Below are positions 1 to 8,529 of a DNA stretch of 64,000 nucleotides, piece by piece. How positions within the stretch are numbered: the stretch's first letter is position 1; every line of letters starts with the position of its first letter. Source of the DNA: Chryseobacterium mucoviscidosis. GTDB lineage: Bacteria > Bacteroidota > Bacteroidia > Flavobacteriales > Weeksellaceae. The translations under genes and the position numbers were made by a program. The notes beneath the pieces were generated by a model, which worked only from the letters and a program-made list of their open reading frames with translations, did no database searches and had not been told where the DNA came from. The stretch covers positions 1-64,000 of the forward strand of contig NZ_MVAG01000114.1 of assembly GCF_002177115.1 (NCBI RefSeq), written 5' to 3'.

Positions 1-140
1 TTTTTCTAATGTATTATTTTAAATGAATATTTTTAACTTTTAGTATTCTTTAAATATTGTAGGCAAACTTATCACAAGTTTTTAATCAAGAAAAGCTATA
101 AAACTTTTATTTAGCAATATTTAAATAGGCTCTAAATTTT

Positions 141-788
141 TTAATTATAAATCCACATCAGAACAGGCTTTTTAGACTTCTGAAGCATCGGATCTATCTC
201 TTTCATCGCATTATTGGATATGGTAGGACAACCCCAACCTTCGGGCGAACCTTTCGGGAAGACTTCTTTATCGCTCATCAGATTCCAGGAATGAAAAACA
301 ATGAATCGTTGCAGCGCATTGCTGTTGGTTTTTTCCAGACCGTGCATGAGATATTTTACATGAATTCCCCAGTCGCTGTAACCTCTCCCCTGAATTTTGT
401 ATTTGCCGAGTGATGAAAGGTGACTTCCGTCTTCATTGCTGAATGTCGGATGGTCTTTAGATTCGTCACTGCTCCACTGGTTTTCTCCGCAACCGTGACC
501 AACCAGATATTTTTTTGAAGCAGAGTTTGTTTTAAAATCCCACACAACCAGTCTTTTCACTCCGGAATGCAGACTCATATCAATCAGAATGCAAAAATCT
601 GTATTGAACTGATTGGATTTGCAGAATGTAAGTGCTTCTTCGGCTTTCGATTTTGTTTTAATTAAATCAATTTCGGGCTTTTTCTCTTCTTTCGAAACAA
701 CTGATTCTCTAGGTTCGGTGAGCGTTTTAGCTTCCTGTTTACACGAAAGGAAAAGCTGAAATACAATGATTAACCTTAAAAAGTTCAC
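141..788 (-). CDS. Murein L,D-transpeptidase-like lipoprotein (YkuD_2 type)
   Basis: Probable envelope lipoprotein with an L,D-transpeptidase-type catalytic region. The N-terminus is a short hydrophobic stretch ending in a lipobox-like LFLSC (Cys16), so the mature protein is probably lipid-anchored. The C-terminal half carries the family signature: FHSWN with His166 and GWGCPTIS with Cys187, the likely catalytic His/Cys pair. Related Bacteroidota proteins are annotated as murein L,D-transpeptidase catalytic domain proteins; whether this one cross-links peptidoglycan is inference. The next gene on the same strand starts from an independent region and ends 9 bases upstream, so the two may be co-transcribed. 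Length of 215 aa fits the family. Confidence 0.75.
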   Translation of the reverse strand: MNFLRLIIVFQLFLSCKQEAKTLTEPRESVVSKEEKKPEIDLIKTKSKAEEALTFCKSNQFNTDFCILIDMSLHSGVKRLVVWDFKTNSASKKYLVGHGCGENQWSSDESKDHPTFSNEDGSHLSSLGKYKIQGRGYSDWGIHVKYLMHGLEKTNSNALQRFIVFHSWNLMSDKEVFPKGSPEGWGCPTISNNAMKEIDPMLQKSKKPVLMWIYN

Positions 789-796
789 GAGAAAAA

Positions 797-1480
797 CTAT
801 TTGTAATGTAAAAATATTCCGTAATCTGAAGGAGTCCAGAATGCCGCTTTTTGATCCGCCGCTTTCAGAGCATCATTTGCCCAGGTATTGCAGGTATTCA
901 GGAAGCTGTATTTTCCCTGTGCATCATAGAACGCATCATCATTACCGTAAACAGCATTTGTAGGAACAAGATTGTAGTTTCCGTTTTGGTCTTTATCAAA
1001 TTTAGCATCTACAAAATCTACCAGTTTTTTATACTGATCCTTGCTGATCATAATTTTTTTACAGTCGTCGCCTTCCTTCATAGTTTTATAGAAAGTACAG
1101 TGCATTGCCGATTCACTAAGCCAGAAAGCTGCTTTAAAAGCCGTCGAAAACTTAAGATCTGCCCAAGTCGGAGTGTCGAGATAAAATCCTTTATCTCCCC
1201 ATCCTATTCCTACATAATTGTAATCTGTACTTTTGGATTTCGTATTGCTGAACGGGATTTTTGTGCTCCAATCCTGTACATCATTTTTTACAGGCATTAC
1301 AATATCCGTATGAACGCCGTTGGTATAAATATAAACAGGAATTTCTTTCTTCTGTCCGTCATCCTTCGCTGAAACTTCAATAAATGGTAAAAAGTAACCT
1401 AAGGCGACATACAGAACAACAATTCCTACAATAATTCCTATGGCTTTTATAATGAGAAGTAACATCTTTTTCACGTTCAT
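797..1480 (-). CDS. DUF2459 / TIGR02117 family membrane-anchored protein
   Basis: 227-aa protein with one N-terminal membrane segment (about residues 7-31), followed by an extracytoplasmic domain. The segment IYTNGVHTDIVMPV (His57), GIGWGDKGFYLDTPTW and the later LNTCNTWANDAL match the DUF2459 / TIGR02117 family. Its function is unknown; the His and the conserved Cys in NTCNTW are reminiscent of a cysteine-hydrolase arrangement, which is only a suggestion. It lies directly upstream of the L,D-transpeptidase-like lipoprotein on the same strand, with 8 bases between them, which would fit a cell-wall-linked pair. Confidence 0.75.
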   Translation of the reverse strand: MNVKKMLLLIIKAIGIIVGIVVLYVALGYFLPFIEVSAKDDGQKKEIPVYIYTNGVHTDIVMPVKNDVQDWSTKIPFSNTKSKSTDYNYVGIGWGDKGFYLDTPTWADLKFSTAFKAAFWLSESAMHCTFYKTMKEGDDCKKIMISKDQYKKLVDFVDAKFDKDQNGNYNLVPTNAVYGNDDAFYDAQGKYSFLNTCNTWANDALKAADQKAAFWTPSDYGIFLHYK

Positions 1481-1828
1481 GGTTTTTTAAAGTTAATAAA
1501 ATTTAATTAATAATTTTTCGCAAAAGTATTTGTTTCAATCGGAATTTTCGCTAAATTTAAGTACCAAATATTCAAAAATATGCACAAAAACATGAAATCC
1601 AACAAAAGATTTAAAGTAAGAGTAAAAGTAGCTCCAAAAAGAATACAGAAAAAACGCTGATATTTAACCATTTTATTTTCAGAATACATTTTTTTAGTCT
1701 GAAATTTTTTTAAAATTCTTACCTGCCATCTTTCCCTCCTTAAACAATCCATTTAAGGAATGGGCTTTCAACCTTCTTACTCTGGAACTTCAAAAATTCC
1801 AGATAAGGGTTTATCCGCCAAAATGATT
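1481..1828. other. A+T-rich intergenic region without a convincing gene
   Basis: Gap between the DUF2459 gene and the end of queG. It holds a candidate minus-strand promoter close to the DUF2459 start, and a small hairpin (arms tctggaa/ttccaga, 1781-1803) about 25 bases past the queG stop that has no U-tract. An 81-codon reading frame here has no family resemblance and a biased composition, and is not called. Confidence 0.5.
1521..1528 (-). promoter_or_regulatory. -7 promoter box TACTTTTG for the DUF2459 gene
   Basis: Perfect match to the Bacteroidota -7 consensus TAnnTTTG on the minus strand, about 40 bases upstream of the start codon. The -33 region has no clear TTTG, so support is partial. 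Confidence 0.35.
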
Positions 1829-2773
1829 TCACTTATTTTGTGAAGATTTCTCCAGAAACTCTATATTTCTTTTCAATCCGGCAAATTTTGCTCTCTTCAC
1901 AGGCGATTTGCGGAAAATTTCGGAAAACAGCTCCTGCGTGAGCTCCTTCCATTCTCCTTTTTTAAAGTTTTTTAAAGATTCGTTCGGTTTGAATTTGGTT
2001 TGCTTATGAGGTGACGAAAAACGGTTCCACGGACAGACGTCCTGACAAACATCACAGCCAAACATCCAGTCGTCCATCTTGTCCTGAAAATAATCAGGAA
2101 TGGAGTCTTTCAGCTCGATGGTTGCGTAAGAAATGCATTTGCTCCCGTCAATCAACTTTTCCGAAACAATCGCGTTGGTGGGACACGCATCAATACATTT
2201 CCGACAAGTTCCGCAATGGTCGGTTACGGGATAATCTGCAACAAGTTCCAGATCGCATATTATTTCAGCTAAAAAATAAAATGAGCCGCTTTGTCTTGTA
2301 ATTAAATTTGCGTTTTTTCCTACCCATCCGATTCCTGATTTTCTCGCCCAGCTTCTTTCCAGAACCGGCGCAGAATCTACAAAAACACGAAATCCGAATT
2401 CCCCGATTTCTTCCTGAAGCTCAGCAACCATTGAACGCATGATATCTTTGATGACTTCATGGTAATCTTCCGCATACGCATATTTGGAAATTTTAAAGTT
2501 TTCGAGAGTAGAAATTTTTTCTTCGGGGAAATAATTGTAGGAAAGAGAAATTACAGACTTGGAACCTTCCACCAATAATCTTGGATCCAGCCTTTTATCA
2601 AAATGATTTTCCATGTACTTCATTTCGCCGTGAAAGTTATTTTTCAGCCAGTTTTCGAGTGGTTTGGCTTCTTCCTCAAGAAAATCTGCTTTAGAAATTC
2701 CACAATTCTGAAATCCAAAACTTTTTGCCTTGGATTTTATAAGCTGTGTATATTTTTCTGCGTTTGAAGTCAT
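1829..2773 (-). CDS. queG: Epoxyqueuosine reductase QueG
   Basis: Cobalamin-dependent iron-sulfur enzyme that reduces epoxyqueuosine to queuosine in tRNA anticodon position 34, the last step of queuosine synthesis; cytoplasmic. The sequence shows [10 protein letters not shown] with the conserved Asp near residue 133, and two ferredoxin-like cysteine clusters: [15 protein letters not shown] (Cys187, 190, 193, 197) and [11 protein letters not shown] (Cys240, 243, 247), the typical QueG double 4Fe-4S arrangement. At 314 aa it is slightly short because the C-terminal HEAT-like extension of longer homologues is absent. It is divergent from the outer-membrane protein gene, and the two promoters seem to overlap. 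Confidence 0.93.
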   Translation of the reverse strand: MTSNAEKYTQLIKSKAKSFGFQNCGISKADFLEEEAKPLENWLKNNFHGEMKYMENHFDKRLDPRLLVEGSKSVISLSYNYFPEEKISTLENFKISKYAYAEDYHEVIKDIMRSMVAELQEEIGEFGFRVFVDSAPVLERSWARKSGIGWVGKNANLITRQSGSFYFLAEIICDLELVADYPVTDHCGTCRKCIDACPTNAIVSEKLIDGSKCISYATIELKDSIPDYFQDKMDDWMFGCDVCQDVCPWNRFSSPHKQTKFKPNESLKNFKKGEWKELTQELFSEIFRKSPVKRAKFAGLKRNIEFLEKSSQNK

Positions 2774-2782
2774 GATTTACCA

Positions 2783-2812
2783 TTGCAAAATTAAGATTAT
2801 TTTATAATTTTG
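2783..2812 (+). promoter_or_regulatory. Promoter of the outer-membrane barrel gene
   Basis: TTG at 2783-2785 followed after 19 bases by TAATTTTG, a perfect TAnnTTTG -7 box, 47 bases upstream of the start codon. Spacing fits the flavobacterial consensus of roughly 17-23 bases. Confidence 0.55.
2786..2793 (-). promoter_or_regulatory. -7 promoter box TAATTTTG for queG
   Basis: Minus-strand match to TAnnTTTG about 13 bases upstream of the queG start, which would give a very short leader. It overlaps the -33 element of the opposite-strand promoter. No clear -33 element was seen. Confidence 0.35.
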
Positions 2813-2859
2813 CCGCGTTTGAAAAATTCAGACCTTATAATCAAGGAAAAATAATACCC

Positions 2860-4074
2860 ATGAAAAAAATCTTCCTGTTCGCAGGACTTATTTCAGCAGC
2901 GTTTTTTAACGCACAAATCAAATTTGAAAAAGGTTATTTCGTTAATAACTCAGGACAAAGAAGCGAAGTTCTGATCAAAAATCTGGACTGGAAAAGCAAT
3001 CCTACAGAATTTGAATACAAGACCGATGAATCTTCCGCGGAAACAAAGAAAGAATCCATTAAAAATATTCAGGAGTTTGGAGTTGATAATGAGCAAAAAT
3101 ATATAAGAAAAAGCGTGATGATTGATCTTTCTTCGGATCAGCTTCAGGAAATGTCTTACGAAAAAAAGCCCAATTTTACCGAAAAAACTGTTTTCTTAAA
3201 ATATATTATAGATGGAAAAGCTGATTTATTCTACTATGAACATGATGATCTTGAAAGATTTTTTTTCTCTGTAAATGATTCTGAAGTAAAGCAGCTTGTT
3301 TATAAGCCATATTATATAGAAAGTTCATCAATTGGTTACAATGAAGAATATAAAAAGCAGATTCTTGACAATCTTAAATGTGGTATAGATCTTACGGAAA
3401 TTAATAGACTGAATTACAAATCTAAAGACCTGACGAAGATTTTTTTGAAATATAACGAATGTTCTGACGGTTCTGCGGTAAATTACGATAAAAATTATGA
3501 AAAGAGGGATCTTTTTAATCTTACAGTAAGACCGGGAATTAATTTTTCGTCTTTTGAAATGACGAATGATTATTATCCTACGAACGAAAACAGTAAGTTT
3601 GGAAATAAAGTTTCTTTCAGAATTGGTGTGGAAGCCGAGTTTATTCTTCCTTTCAATAAAAACAAATGGGCACTTTTTGCAGAACCTACTTATCAGTATT
3701 ACAAAACAGAAAAAGAGTCTACCATTTATCAGGGACAGCCTTTTGAAGCCAAATCGATCAGAAGTGTAGACTACAAATCAATTGAAATTCCTTTGGGAGT
3801 AAGACATTATTTCTTTTTAAATGATAAATCGAAAATCTTCATCAATGCCGCATATATTATTGATATAGAGATGAAATCAAACATTCGCTATGATTACAGT
3901 ACTCTGAAAATATCTTCTGGAAATAATTTTGCTTTCGGCGTAGGATATAATTATAACAATAAATTTCAGGTTGAGTTTAGAACATCCACCAATAGAAATC
4001 TGATGCAAAACTATTTAAACTGGACTTCAAAATATCAGACTTCTTCTGTGATCTTTGGATATACGCTGTTTTAG
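2860..4074 (+). CDS. Outer-membrane beta-barrel protein, PorT-like
   Basis: 404-aa protein with a Sec signal peptide (residues 1-18, cleaved after AFFNA). The N-terminal half (about 20-200) is a polar, charged domain with no motif I recognise. The C-terminal half (about 215-404) alternates short amphipathic strands such as GVEAEFILPF, KWALFAEPTYQYY and FGVGYNYNNKFQVEFR, and ends in an aromatic residue (GYTLF), as expected for an outer-membrane barrel. Specific function is unknown. The gene has its own promoter and no same-strand partner within 75 bases. Confidence 0.7.
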   Translation: MKKIFLFAGLISAAFFNAQIKFEKGYFVNNSGQRSEVLIKNLDWKSNPTEFEYKTDESSAETKKESIKNIQEFGVDNEQKYIRKSVMIDLSSDQLQEMSYEKKPNFTEKTVFLKYIIDGKADLFYYEHDDLERFFFSVNDSEVKQLVYKPYYIESSSIGYNEEYKKQILDNLKCGIDLTEINRLNYKSKDLTKIFLKYNECSDGSAVNYDKNYEKRDLFNLTVRPGINFSSFEMTNDYYPTNENSKFGNKVSFRIGVEAEFILPFNKNKWALFAEPTYQYYKTEKESTIYQGQPFEAKSIRSVDYKSIEIPLGVRHYFFLNDKSKIFINAAYIIDIEMKSNIRYDYSTLKISSGNNFAFGVGYNYNNKFQVEFRTSTNRNLMQNYLNWTSKYQTSSVIFGYTLF

Positions 4075-4150
4075 AAAAAGCTGTAAAATTGTAATTTTTC
4101 AGTAAAATTTTACGTATTTTCGTTATAAGTTTAATCTAATAAAACAAATT

Positions 4151-4450
4151 ATGTCTTTATCAGAAGTTATAAAATCAGGAAATTATGCATTAATCGACGT
4201 TCGTGAACCTATGGAACTTGAAATGGACGGAAACATTGAGGGTGCTAAAAATATTCCTTTGGGAGAAGTGGAAGACAGACAAGAAGAAATTCTGTCTATT
4301 GAGAAGCCGGTGATTTTGTTCTGCAGAAGCGGAAACAGAAGCGGAAAGGCTTTGGAATATCTTACCTCTCAAGGTTTGAAGGACGGCTACAACGGCGGAG
4401 GCTGGGCTGAGCTGAAAGCAAATCTGGAAGCAAATCAGGGAACTTTTTAA
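4151..4450 (+). CDS. Single-domain rhodanese-like protein
   Basis: 99-aa cytoplasmic rhodanese fold covering the whole protein. Asp and Arg of the CDC25-like start are present in LIDVREPMEL, and the active-site loop reads CRSGNRSG with Cys58 as the persulfide-forming residue, a six-residue loop typical of sulfurtransferases rather than phosphatases. Such small rhodaneses carry sulfane sulfur to unidentified acceptors. The last codons and the stop codon are part of a strong intrinsic terminator, so the transcript probably ends immediately after the gene although another gene starts 33 bases on. Confidence 0.88.
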   Translation: MSLSEVIKSGNYALIDVREPMELEMDGNIEGAKNIPLGEVEDRQEEILSIEKPVILFCRSGNRSGKALEYLTSQGLKDGYNGGGWAELKANLEANQGTF

Positions 4451-4465
4451 AAAGTTCCTTTTTTT
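4439..4465 (+). terminator. Intrinsic terminator overlapping the rhodanese stop codon
   Basis: Perfect 20-base palindrome (ggaacttttt/aaaaagttcc) followed by seven T. The TAA stop codon lies at the centre of the palindrome. Confidence 0.85.
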
Positions 4466-4483
4466 ATCTAAAAATTTTTGAAA

Positions 4484-5101
4484 ATGAACCTGAAAGAAAG
4501 ATTTCTGCAAAATTGTCTTTTATTTACCGAAGATCAAAATCTTATTGGAGATCTGTGGTCTGAAATTGAAAAGAAATATACTAAAAAAGGGAGATATTAT
4601 CATACTCTTGAGCATCTGGAAAATATGTTTTCCGAACTGGATACTGTAAAAGATGAAATTGAAAATTATCCTGTTCTCTCATTTTCTGTTTTTTACCATG
4701 ATGTTATTTATGATGCTTCATCAAAATCAAACGAAGAAAAAAGTGCTGAGTTTGCTGCGGTAAGACTGAAAAAACTTAATGTAGACTCTTATTTCATTCA
4801 AAAAATTTCGGAGCAGATTATTGCCACCAAATCGCATCATTTGTCTGAAGACAGCGATATCAATTATCTTCTGGATGCCGATCTTTCGATTCTCGGAAAA
4901 GATTCTCAAGTATACATTGATTACACGAAAAAGATAAGAAAGGAATATTCCATCTATCCCGATTTGCTTTATAAACCGGGAAGAAAAAAGGTTTTAAAAC
5001 ATTTTCTTGAGCGGAAAGATATTTTTAAAACCTTCATTTTTAAAGAAAAGTATGAGGATATTGCGAGAAAGAATATTCAGATGGAAATTGATGGGCTTTG
5101 A
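4484..5101 (+). CDS. HD-superfamily metal-dependent phosphohydrolase-like protein
   Basis: About 205 aa, cytoplasmic and mainly helical. YYHTLEHL, FYHDVIYD (the HD pair) and later TKSHH and LLDADLSILG are the metal-binding features of the predicted HD phosphohydrolases found in many bacteria. The substrate is unknown. The ATG is chosen as start; a TTG two codons upstream also keeps the frame open but sits right after the terminator T-run. It lies between a strong terminator and a repeat element, so it is probably monocistronic; no clean promoter was seen in the short gap. Confidence 0.72.
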   Translation: MNLKERFLQNCLLFTEDQNLIGDLWSEIEKKYTKKGRYYHTLEHLENMFSELDTVKDEIENYPVLSFSVFYHDVIYDASSKSNEEKSAEFAAVRLKKLNVDSYFIQKISEQIIATKSHHLSEDSDINYLLDADLSILGKDSQVYIDYTKKIRKEYSIYPDLLYKPGRKKVLKHFLERKDIFKTFIFKEKYEDIARKNIQMEIDGL

Positions 5102-5114
5102 TTTTGCATTTATT

Positions 5115-5169
5115 AACCACCCCGTCAAAAATTCTTTGAATTTTTGCCACCCCTCCAAAGGAGGGGAAT
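5115..5169 (+). repeat. Dispersed repeat 'accacccc', copy 1
   Basis: About 55 bases beginning aaccaccccgtcaaaa and ending cctccaaaggagggg, with an internal small stem (cccctcc/ggagggg). A near-identical copy lies at 59928-59983 in the same orientation. Both are intergenic. Confidence 0.8.
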
Positions 5170-5206
5170 GTAATGCTGCTTAAATTTCACAAACTATTTT
5201 TCAGTA

Positions 5207-5983
5207 TTATCCCTTTATAATTGAGGAGATAAACTCTGTAGATTTTTGCAGAACCGCATCCGGAATTTCTTTGTGCGGTGTATGTCCGATGTTTGGGATG
5301 ATGAATTTTTCTGCGGTTCCGCTTACCTGAGAAATTGTTTTTTCCACCTGATCCACTGTTCCGTATTCGTCATTTTCTCCCTGAATAAATAACAAAGGTG
5401 AAGTGATATCTTTCAGGAGGTATTCAATATTCCAACTTCTGAATTTGTTGCTTAACCAAATTTCCGTCCAGGCTTTTACTATCATTTCAACTTTATCGCC
5501 GTGATATTTTGCCAGACGTTGCGGAAGATTGGTTGTTTTATAAGCTTCAAAGGCATCTTTTACACCGTTTATTGTTATGTCTTCCACGAAAATATGTCCG
5601 GCTTCGCAAAGAGTGGCAGTAACTTTTTCAGGATATCTGGCGGCGAAAATCAAGGCAATGTTTCCGCCGTCGCTGTGTCCGAAAAGGATTATATCATTTA
5701 TTTTCAATTCTTTTAAGAGGTCATTCAGGAGATCGGCTTCCTGCTCCATATAATTGTTTTCTCTTTCATAGGTAAGCATAGGAAAAGATTTTCCGTAGCC
5801 TAAACGGTCGTAGACCAACACATTACATTGTGTCTGTGAAGCCAGTTTCTCGAGAAAATCTCTCCAAAGCTGAGTGCAGCCTAAAGAATCGTGCAAAAAG
5901 ACGATGGTTGGTTTATTTTCAAAAGTTTTTTGATATTTTATATAAAGTTTTTTTCCGTTGACATTAACAATCCTTCCTTCCAT
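5207..5983 (-). CDS. Alpha/beta-fold hydrolase
   Basis: 258-aa single-domain alpha/beta hydrolase. FLHDSLGC forms the oxyanion region, FGHSDGGN the nucleophile elbow (Ser104), and GENDEYG (Asp205) and NIGHTPHKE (His234) complete the catalytic triad. No signal peptide is seen, so it is probably cytoplasmic. The substrate cannot be read from sequence; esterase or small-molecule hydrolase roles are usual. It follows the nitronate monooxygenase gene on the same strand with a 17-base gap, so the two are probably one operon. Confidence 0.85.
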   Translation of the reverse strand: MEGRIVNVNGKKLYIKYQKTFENKPTIVFLHDSLGCTQLWRDFLEKLASQTQCNVLVYDRLGYGKSFPMLTYERENNYMEQEADLLNDLLKELKINDIILFGHSDGGNIALIFAARYPEKVTATLCEAGHIFVEDITINGVKDAFEAYKTTNLPQRLAKYHGDKVEMIVKAWTEIWLSNKFRSWNIEYLLKDITSPLLFIQGENDEYGTVDQVEKTISQVSGTAEKFIIPNIGHTPHKEIPDAVLQKSTEFISSIIKG

Positions 5984-6000
5984 TAACTTTCAGATTAATT

Positions 6001-6945
6001 TTATAAACTTGGCGTATTGATTTCGTTAAATTCTTTAAGTAAATTCTGAAAAACAGTTTCTACTGGAAGAACTTCATCAATTAACGCAGAAACCTGCCCG
6101 ATTTCGAGTTCGCCTTCTTCCATATCACCTTCAAACATCCCTTTTTTGGCTCTTGCACGTCCTAAAGAAGCTATTAGAGACTCTTTGTTTCTTCCAACGT
6201 TGTAGATCTCCTCCAGTTCATTAAAAAACTTATTTTTAACCATTCTTACAGGCGCGAGTTCTTTAAGGGTAAGATGGGTATCTCCTTCCTGAAGTTCTGT
6301 AATTTTGTTTTTCCAGTTTTCATGGGCACTTGCTTCTACAGTGGCAGCGAAACGGGAACCGATCTGAACACCGTCTGCGCCTAAAATCATGGCTGCTTTC
6401 ATCTGGGAACCTAGAGCAATTCCTCCTGCTGCAATCAGCGGTTTGGAAATATGTTTTCTTACATTCGGGATCAGGCAGAATGTTGTGGTTTCATCTCTTC
6501 CGTTGTGACCTCCTGCTTCAAATCCTTCTGCAACTACGGCATCTACTCCTGCCTCTTCGCATTTCATGGCAAATTTTGTTGAAGAAACCACATGAGCAAC
6601 TTTTAAACCTTCTTTCTGCAAAGTTTCGGTATATGTTTTAGGGTTTCCGGCTGAAGTGAAAACGATCTTCACTCCTTCTTCCAGAATAATCTGAATTACT
6701 TCATCCAGATTAGGATACAGCATCGGTACATTTACTCCGAAAGGTTTGTCTGTAGCCTGTTTACATTTCCGGATATTCTCCCTTAAAATATCGGGATACA
6801 TGCTTCCTGCGCCGATTAATCCTAGACCGCCGCAATTGGAAACGGCAGAAGCCAGCTTCCATCCGGAATGCCAGATCATGCCTGCCTGAATGATAGGATA
6901 TTGTATATTAAAGAGTTGTGTAATCTTATTTTGTTGTGAATTCAT
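6001..6945 (-). CDS. Nitronate monooxygenase / NPD-family FMN oxidoreductase
   Basis: TIM-barrel FMN enzyme of the 2-nitropropane dioxygenase family, about 314 aa. Family features are QYPIIQAGMIWHSG at the N-terminus, EGFEAGGHNGRDE with the putative catalytic His, and the FMN phosphate loop in GGIALGSQMKAAMILGADGVQ (read in two overlapping parts). Members oxidise nitronates or act as FabK-like enoyl reductases; the class cannot be settled here. The start is placed at MNSQQNK, because the 15 extra upstream codons have no counterpart in the family. First gene of a probable operon with the alpha/beta hydrolase. Confidence 0.82.
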   Translation of the reverse strand: MNSQQNKITQLFNIQYPIIQAGMIWHSGWKLASAVSNCGGLGLIGAGSMYPDILRENIRKCKQATDKPFGVNVPMLYPNLDEVIQIILEEGVKIVFTSAGNPKTYTETLQKEGLKVAHVVSSTKFAMKCEEAGVDAVVAEGFEAGGHNGRDETTTFCLIPNVRKHISKPLIAAGGIALGSQMKAAMILGADGVQIGSRFAATVEASAHENWKNKITELQEGDTHLTLKELAPVRMVKNKFFNELEEIYNVGRNKESLIASLGRARAKKGMFEGDMEEGELEIGQVSALIDEVLPVETVFQNLLKEFNEINTPSL

Positions 6946-7036
6946 CTGGTGAAGCTTTTTTGCTGAATTAAAATCTATGAAAATGCTCATCTTGTAAAAA
7001 TAATAAAAATAGCGGTTTTCAGAAGATTTTGGGCAT

Positions 7037-7066
7037 AAAAAAACCTTCAGAAATTCTGAAGGTTTT
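7037..7066 (-). terminator. Intrinsic terminator of the SurA-like gene
   Basis: Hairpin with 11-base arms (aaaaccttcag/ctgaaggtttt) and a 5-base loop. On the minus strand it is followed by seven T, directly after the stop codon region. Confidence 0.85.
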
Positions 7067-7071
7067 GATGA

Positions 7072-8442
7072 TTATTTTTTAATTGAATCTCTTTTCCAGT
7101 TGGCTTTGAAGTTACAAGAATCGTAACGTCCGTCGATGGAGATGAATGTTGTCGGAAGTTTTGAATTAACAAATTTTTCGATCATTTCATTTCGCTTTTT
7201 GTTCAGCGCCATCTGCTTTACTCTATCGTAATCTGTTTCCAGAATAATCTGGTGAGCAGGAATTACATCTTCTACTTTTACGATTTTTACCACTTTTCTC
7301 TCTCTTTCATCCATATCATCGAAAGCGTTCGTAATGTCTCCTTTGTTTAAACCTGCTAATTCATAGCTGATTGTTCCCGGAACTGTTTCTCTTTCGATTT
7401 TATTAGATCCGTCTGCTCCCGGAATAACTCCTGCATTGAATTTCGTTCTTTTATCGTCTGAGAATTTGAAGGTAGCATCTTTGAATGTCATTTTTCCGTT
7501 GACAATTAAACCTCTGATGCTGTCTAACTTAGCTTTTGCTGTTTTAATTTCGTCATCCGTAGGAACAGCCATTAAAAGGATGTGTCTTGCCTCGTAGATT
7601 TTACCTGATTTTTTAATAAGCTGGATTAAGTGATATCCGAATTCTGTTTCTACAGGTTCTGAAATTTCTCCTTCCTGAAGATTTAAAGCGGCTGCTTCAA
7701 AAGGTTTTACCATCTGTCCTTTGGAAATGTTTTTCATTAAACCTCCGTTGGAAGCGGTTCCTTTATCTTCAGAGAAAATCCTTGCCTGACTTTCGAAAGA
7801 TTCTCCTCCTTCAATATCTTTTTTGATCTTTTTAAGCTTATTGATGAGTTCATCTTTATGAGCTTCGGTAAGCTTAGGATACATCATAATCTGAGATAGT
7901 GAAACCTCATCTTTGATCTCAGGAAGCTGACTTTTATACAAATTATAGAAGTCGGTTACCTCGTTTGGCGTTACGTCTGCTTTGTCTGTAATTCTCTGAA
8001 TTTTAGCCTGTCCGTAATATTGGTCTGTATCGATTTTTTCGATCGCATTTTTCATTTCATATCCATTTCTGAATTTATAGGCAGCCAACATTGTTTTTTC
8101 GTCAGGAAACTGAGAAAGCAACTGCTGATATTTTGCATTTGCCTGTTCTTTAATTGCGGCAGAACGGTTATCAATCAGGGTATCTTTTTTCGCTTCGTAT
8201 ACCAAAAGCTTATTATTCAGTAAGTTTTCCAAAAACTCACACTTATCTATATTGGAAGCTCCCTGCTGTTTTGCATAATTCATCTGCTCGTTAACGTCAG
8301 ATTCCAATACAATTTCATCACCGATAACAGCAGCAATTCCGTCCACTAAATCTCCCTGTTTTAACTGAGCGTTCATCATATTTGCACCAAACAACATGAT
8401 GAAAATTCCAAAAAGAAAAGTGATCTTAAGTTTATTTATCAT
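7072..8442 (-). CDS. SurA-like periplasmic peptidylprolyl isomerase
   Basis: 456 aa with a signal peptide (about 1-25, cleaved near NMMNAQ). An N-terminal chaperone region contains EIVLESDVNEQM, followed by two parvulin (PPIC) domains at about 170-275 and 283-390; the phrases GGLMKNISKGQMVKPFE, EPVETEFGYHLIQL and YEARHILL are typical. The family folds outer-membrane proteins in the periplasm. Likely SurA function is inferred from architecture. The gene is monocistronic, with its own terminator and a candidate -7 box upstream. Confidence 0.88.
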   Translation of the reverse strand: MINKLKITFLFGIFIMLFGANMMNAQLKQGDLVDGIAAVIGDEIVLESDVNEQMNYAKQQGASNIDKCEFLENLLNNKLLVYEAKKDTLIDNRSAAIKEQANAKYQQLLSQFPDEKTMLAAYKFRNGYEMKNAIEKIDTDQYYGQAKIQRITDKADVTPNEVTDFYNLYKSQLPEIKDEVSLSQIMMYPKLTEAHKDELINKLKKIKKDIEGGESFESQARIFSEDKGTASNGGLMKNISKGQMVKPFEAAALNLQEGEISEPVETEFGYHLIQLIKKSGKIYEARHILLMAVPTDDEIKTAKAKLDSIRGLIVNGKMTFKDATFKFSDDKRTKFNAGVIPGADGSNKIERETVPGTISYELAGLNKGDITNAFDDMDERERKVVKIVKVEDVIPAHQIILETDYDRVKQMALNKKRNEMIEKFVNSKLPTTFISIDGRYDSCNFKANWKRDSIKK

Positions 8443-8463
8443 TTTACTATTTTAAACAAGTTG

Positions 8464-8471
8464 CAAATTTA
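8464..8471 (-). promoter_or_regulatory. -7 promoter box TAAATTTG of the SurA-like gene
   Basis: TAnnTTTG match on the minus strand about 21 bases upstream of the start codon, with TTTA at an appropriate upstream distance as a weak -33 element. Confidence 0.42.
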
Positions 8472-8529
8472 GAATTCTTAATGAATTACACTAAATTTTT
8501 TATTATAAATATTTCTTAAAAAGAGGTAT

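Noticed and set aside
1..140. Partial gene at the left edge
   Set aside because: Sequence is very A+T-rich with stops in all frames and no motif; nothing to call.
851..1372. 173-codon plus-strand reading frame
   Set aside because: Antisense to the well-supported DUF2459 gene, with no family similarity.
1507..1752. 81-codon reading frame on the minus strand
   Set aside because: Composition is unlike neighbouring proteins, no signal, no family resemblance, and it lies in an A+T-rich gap.
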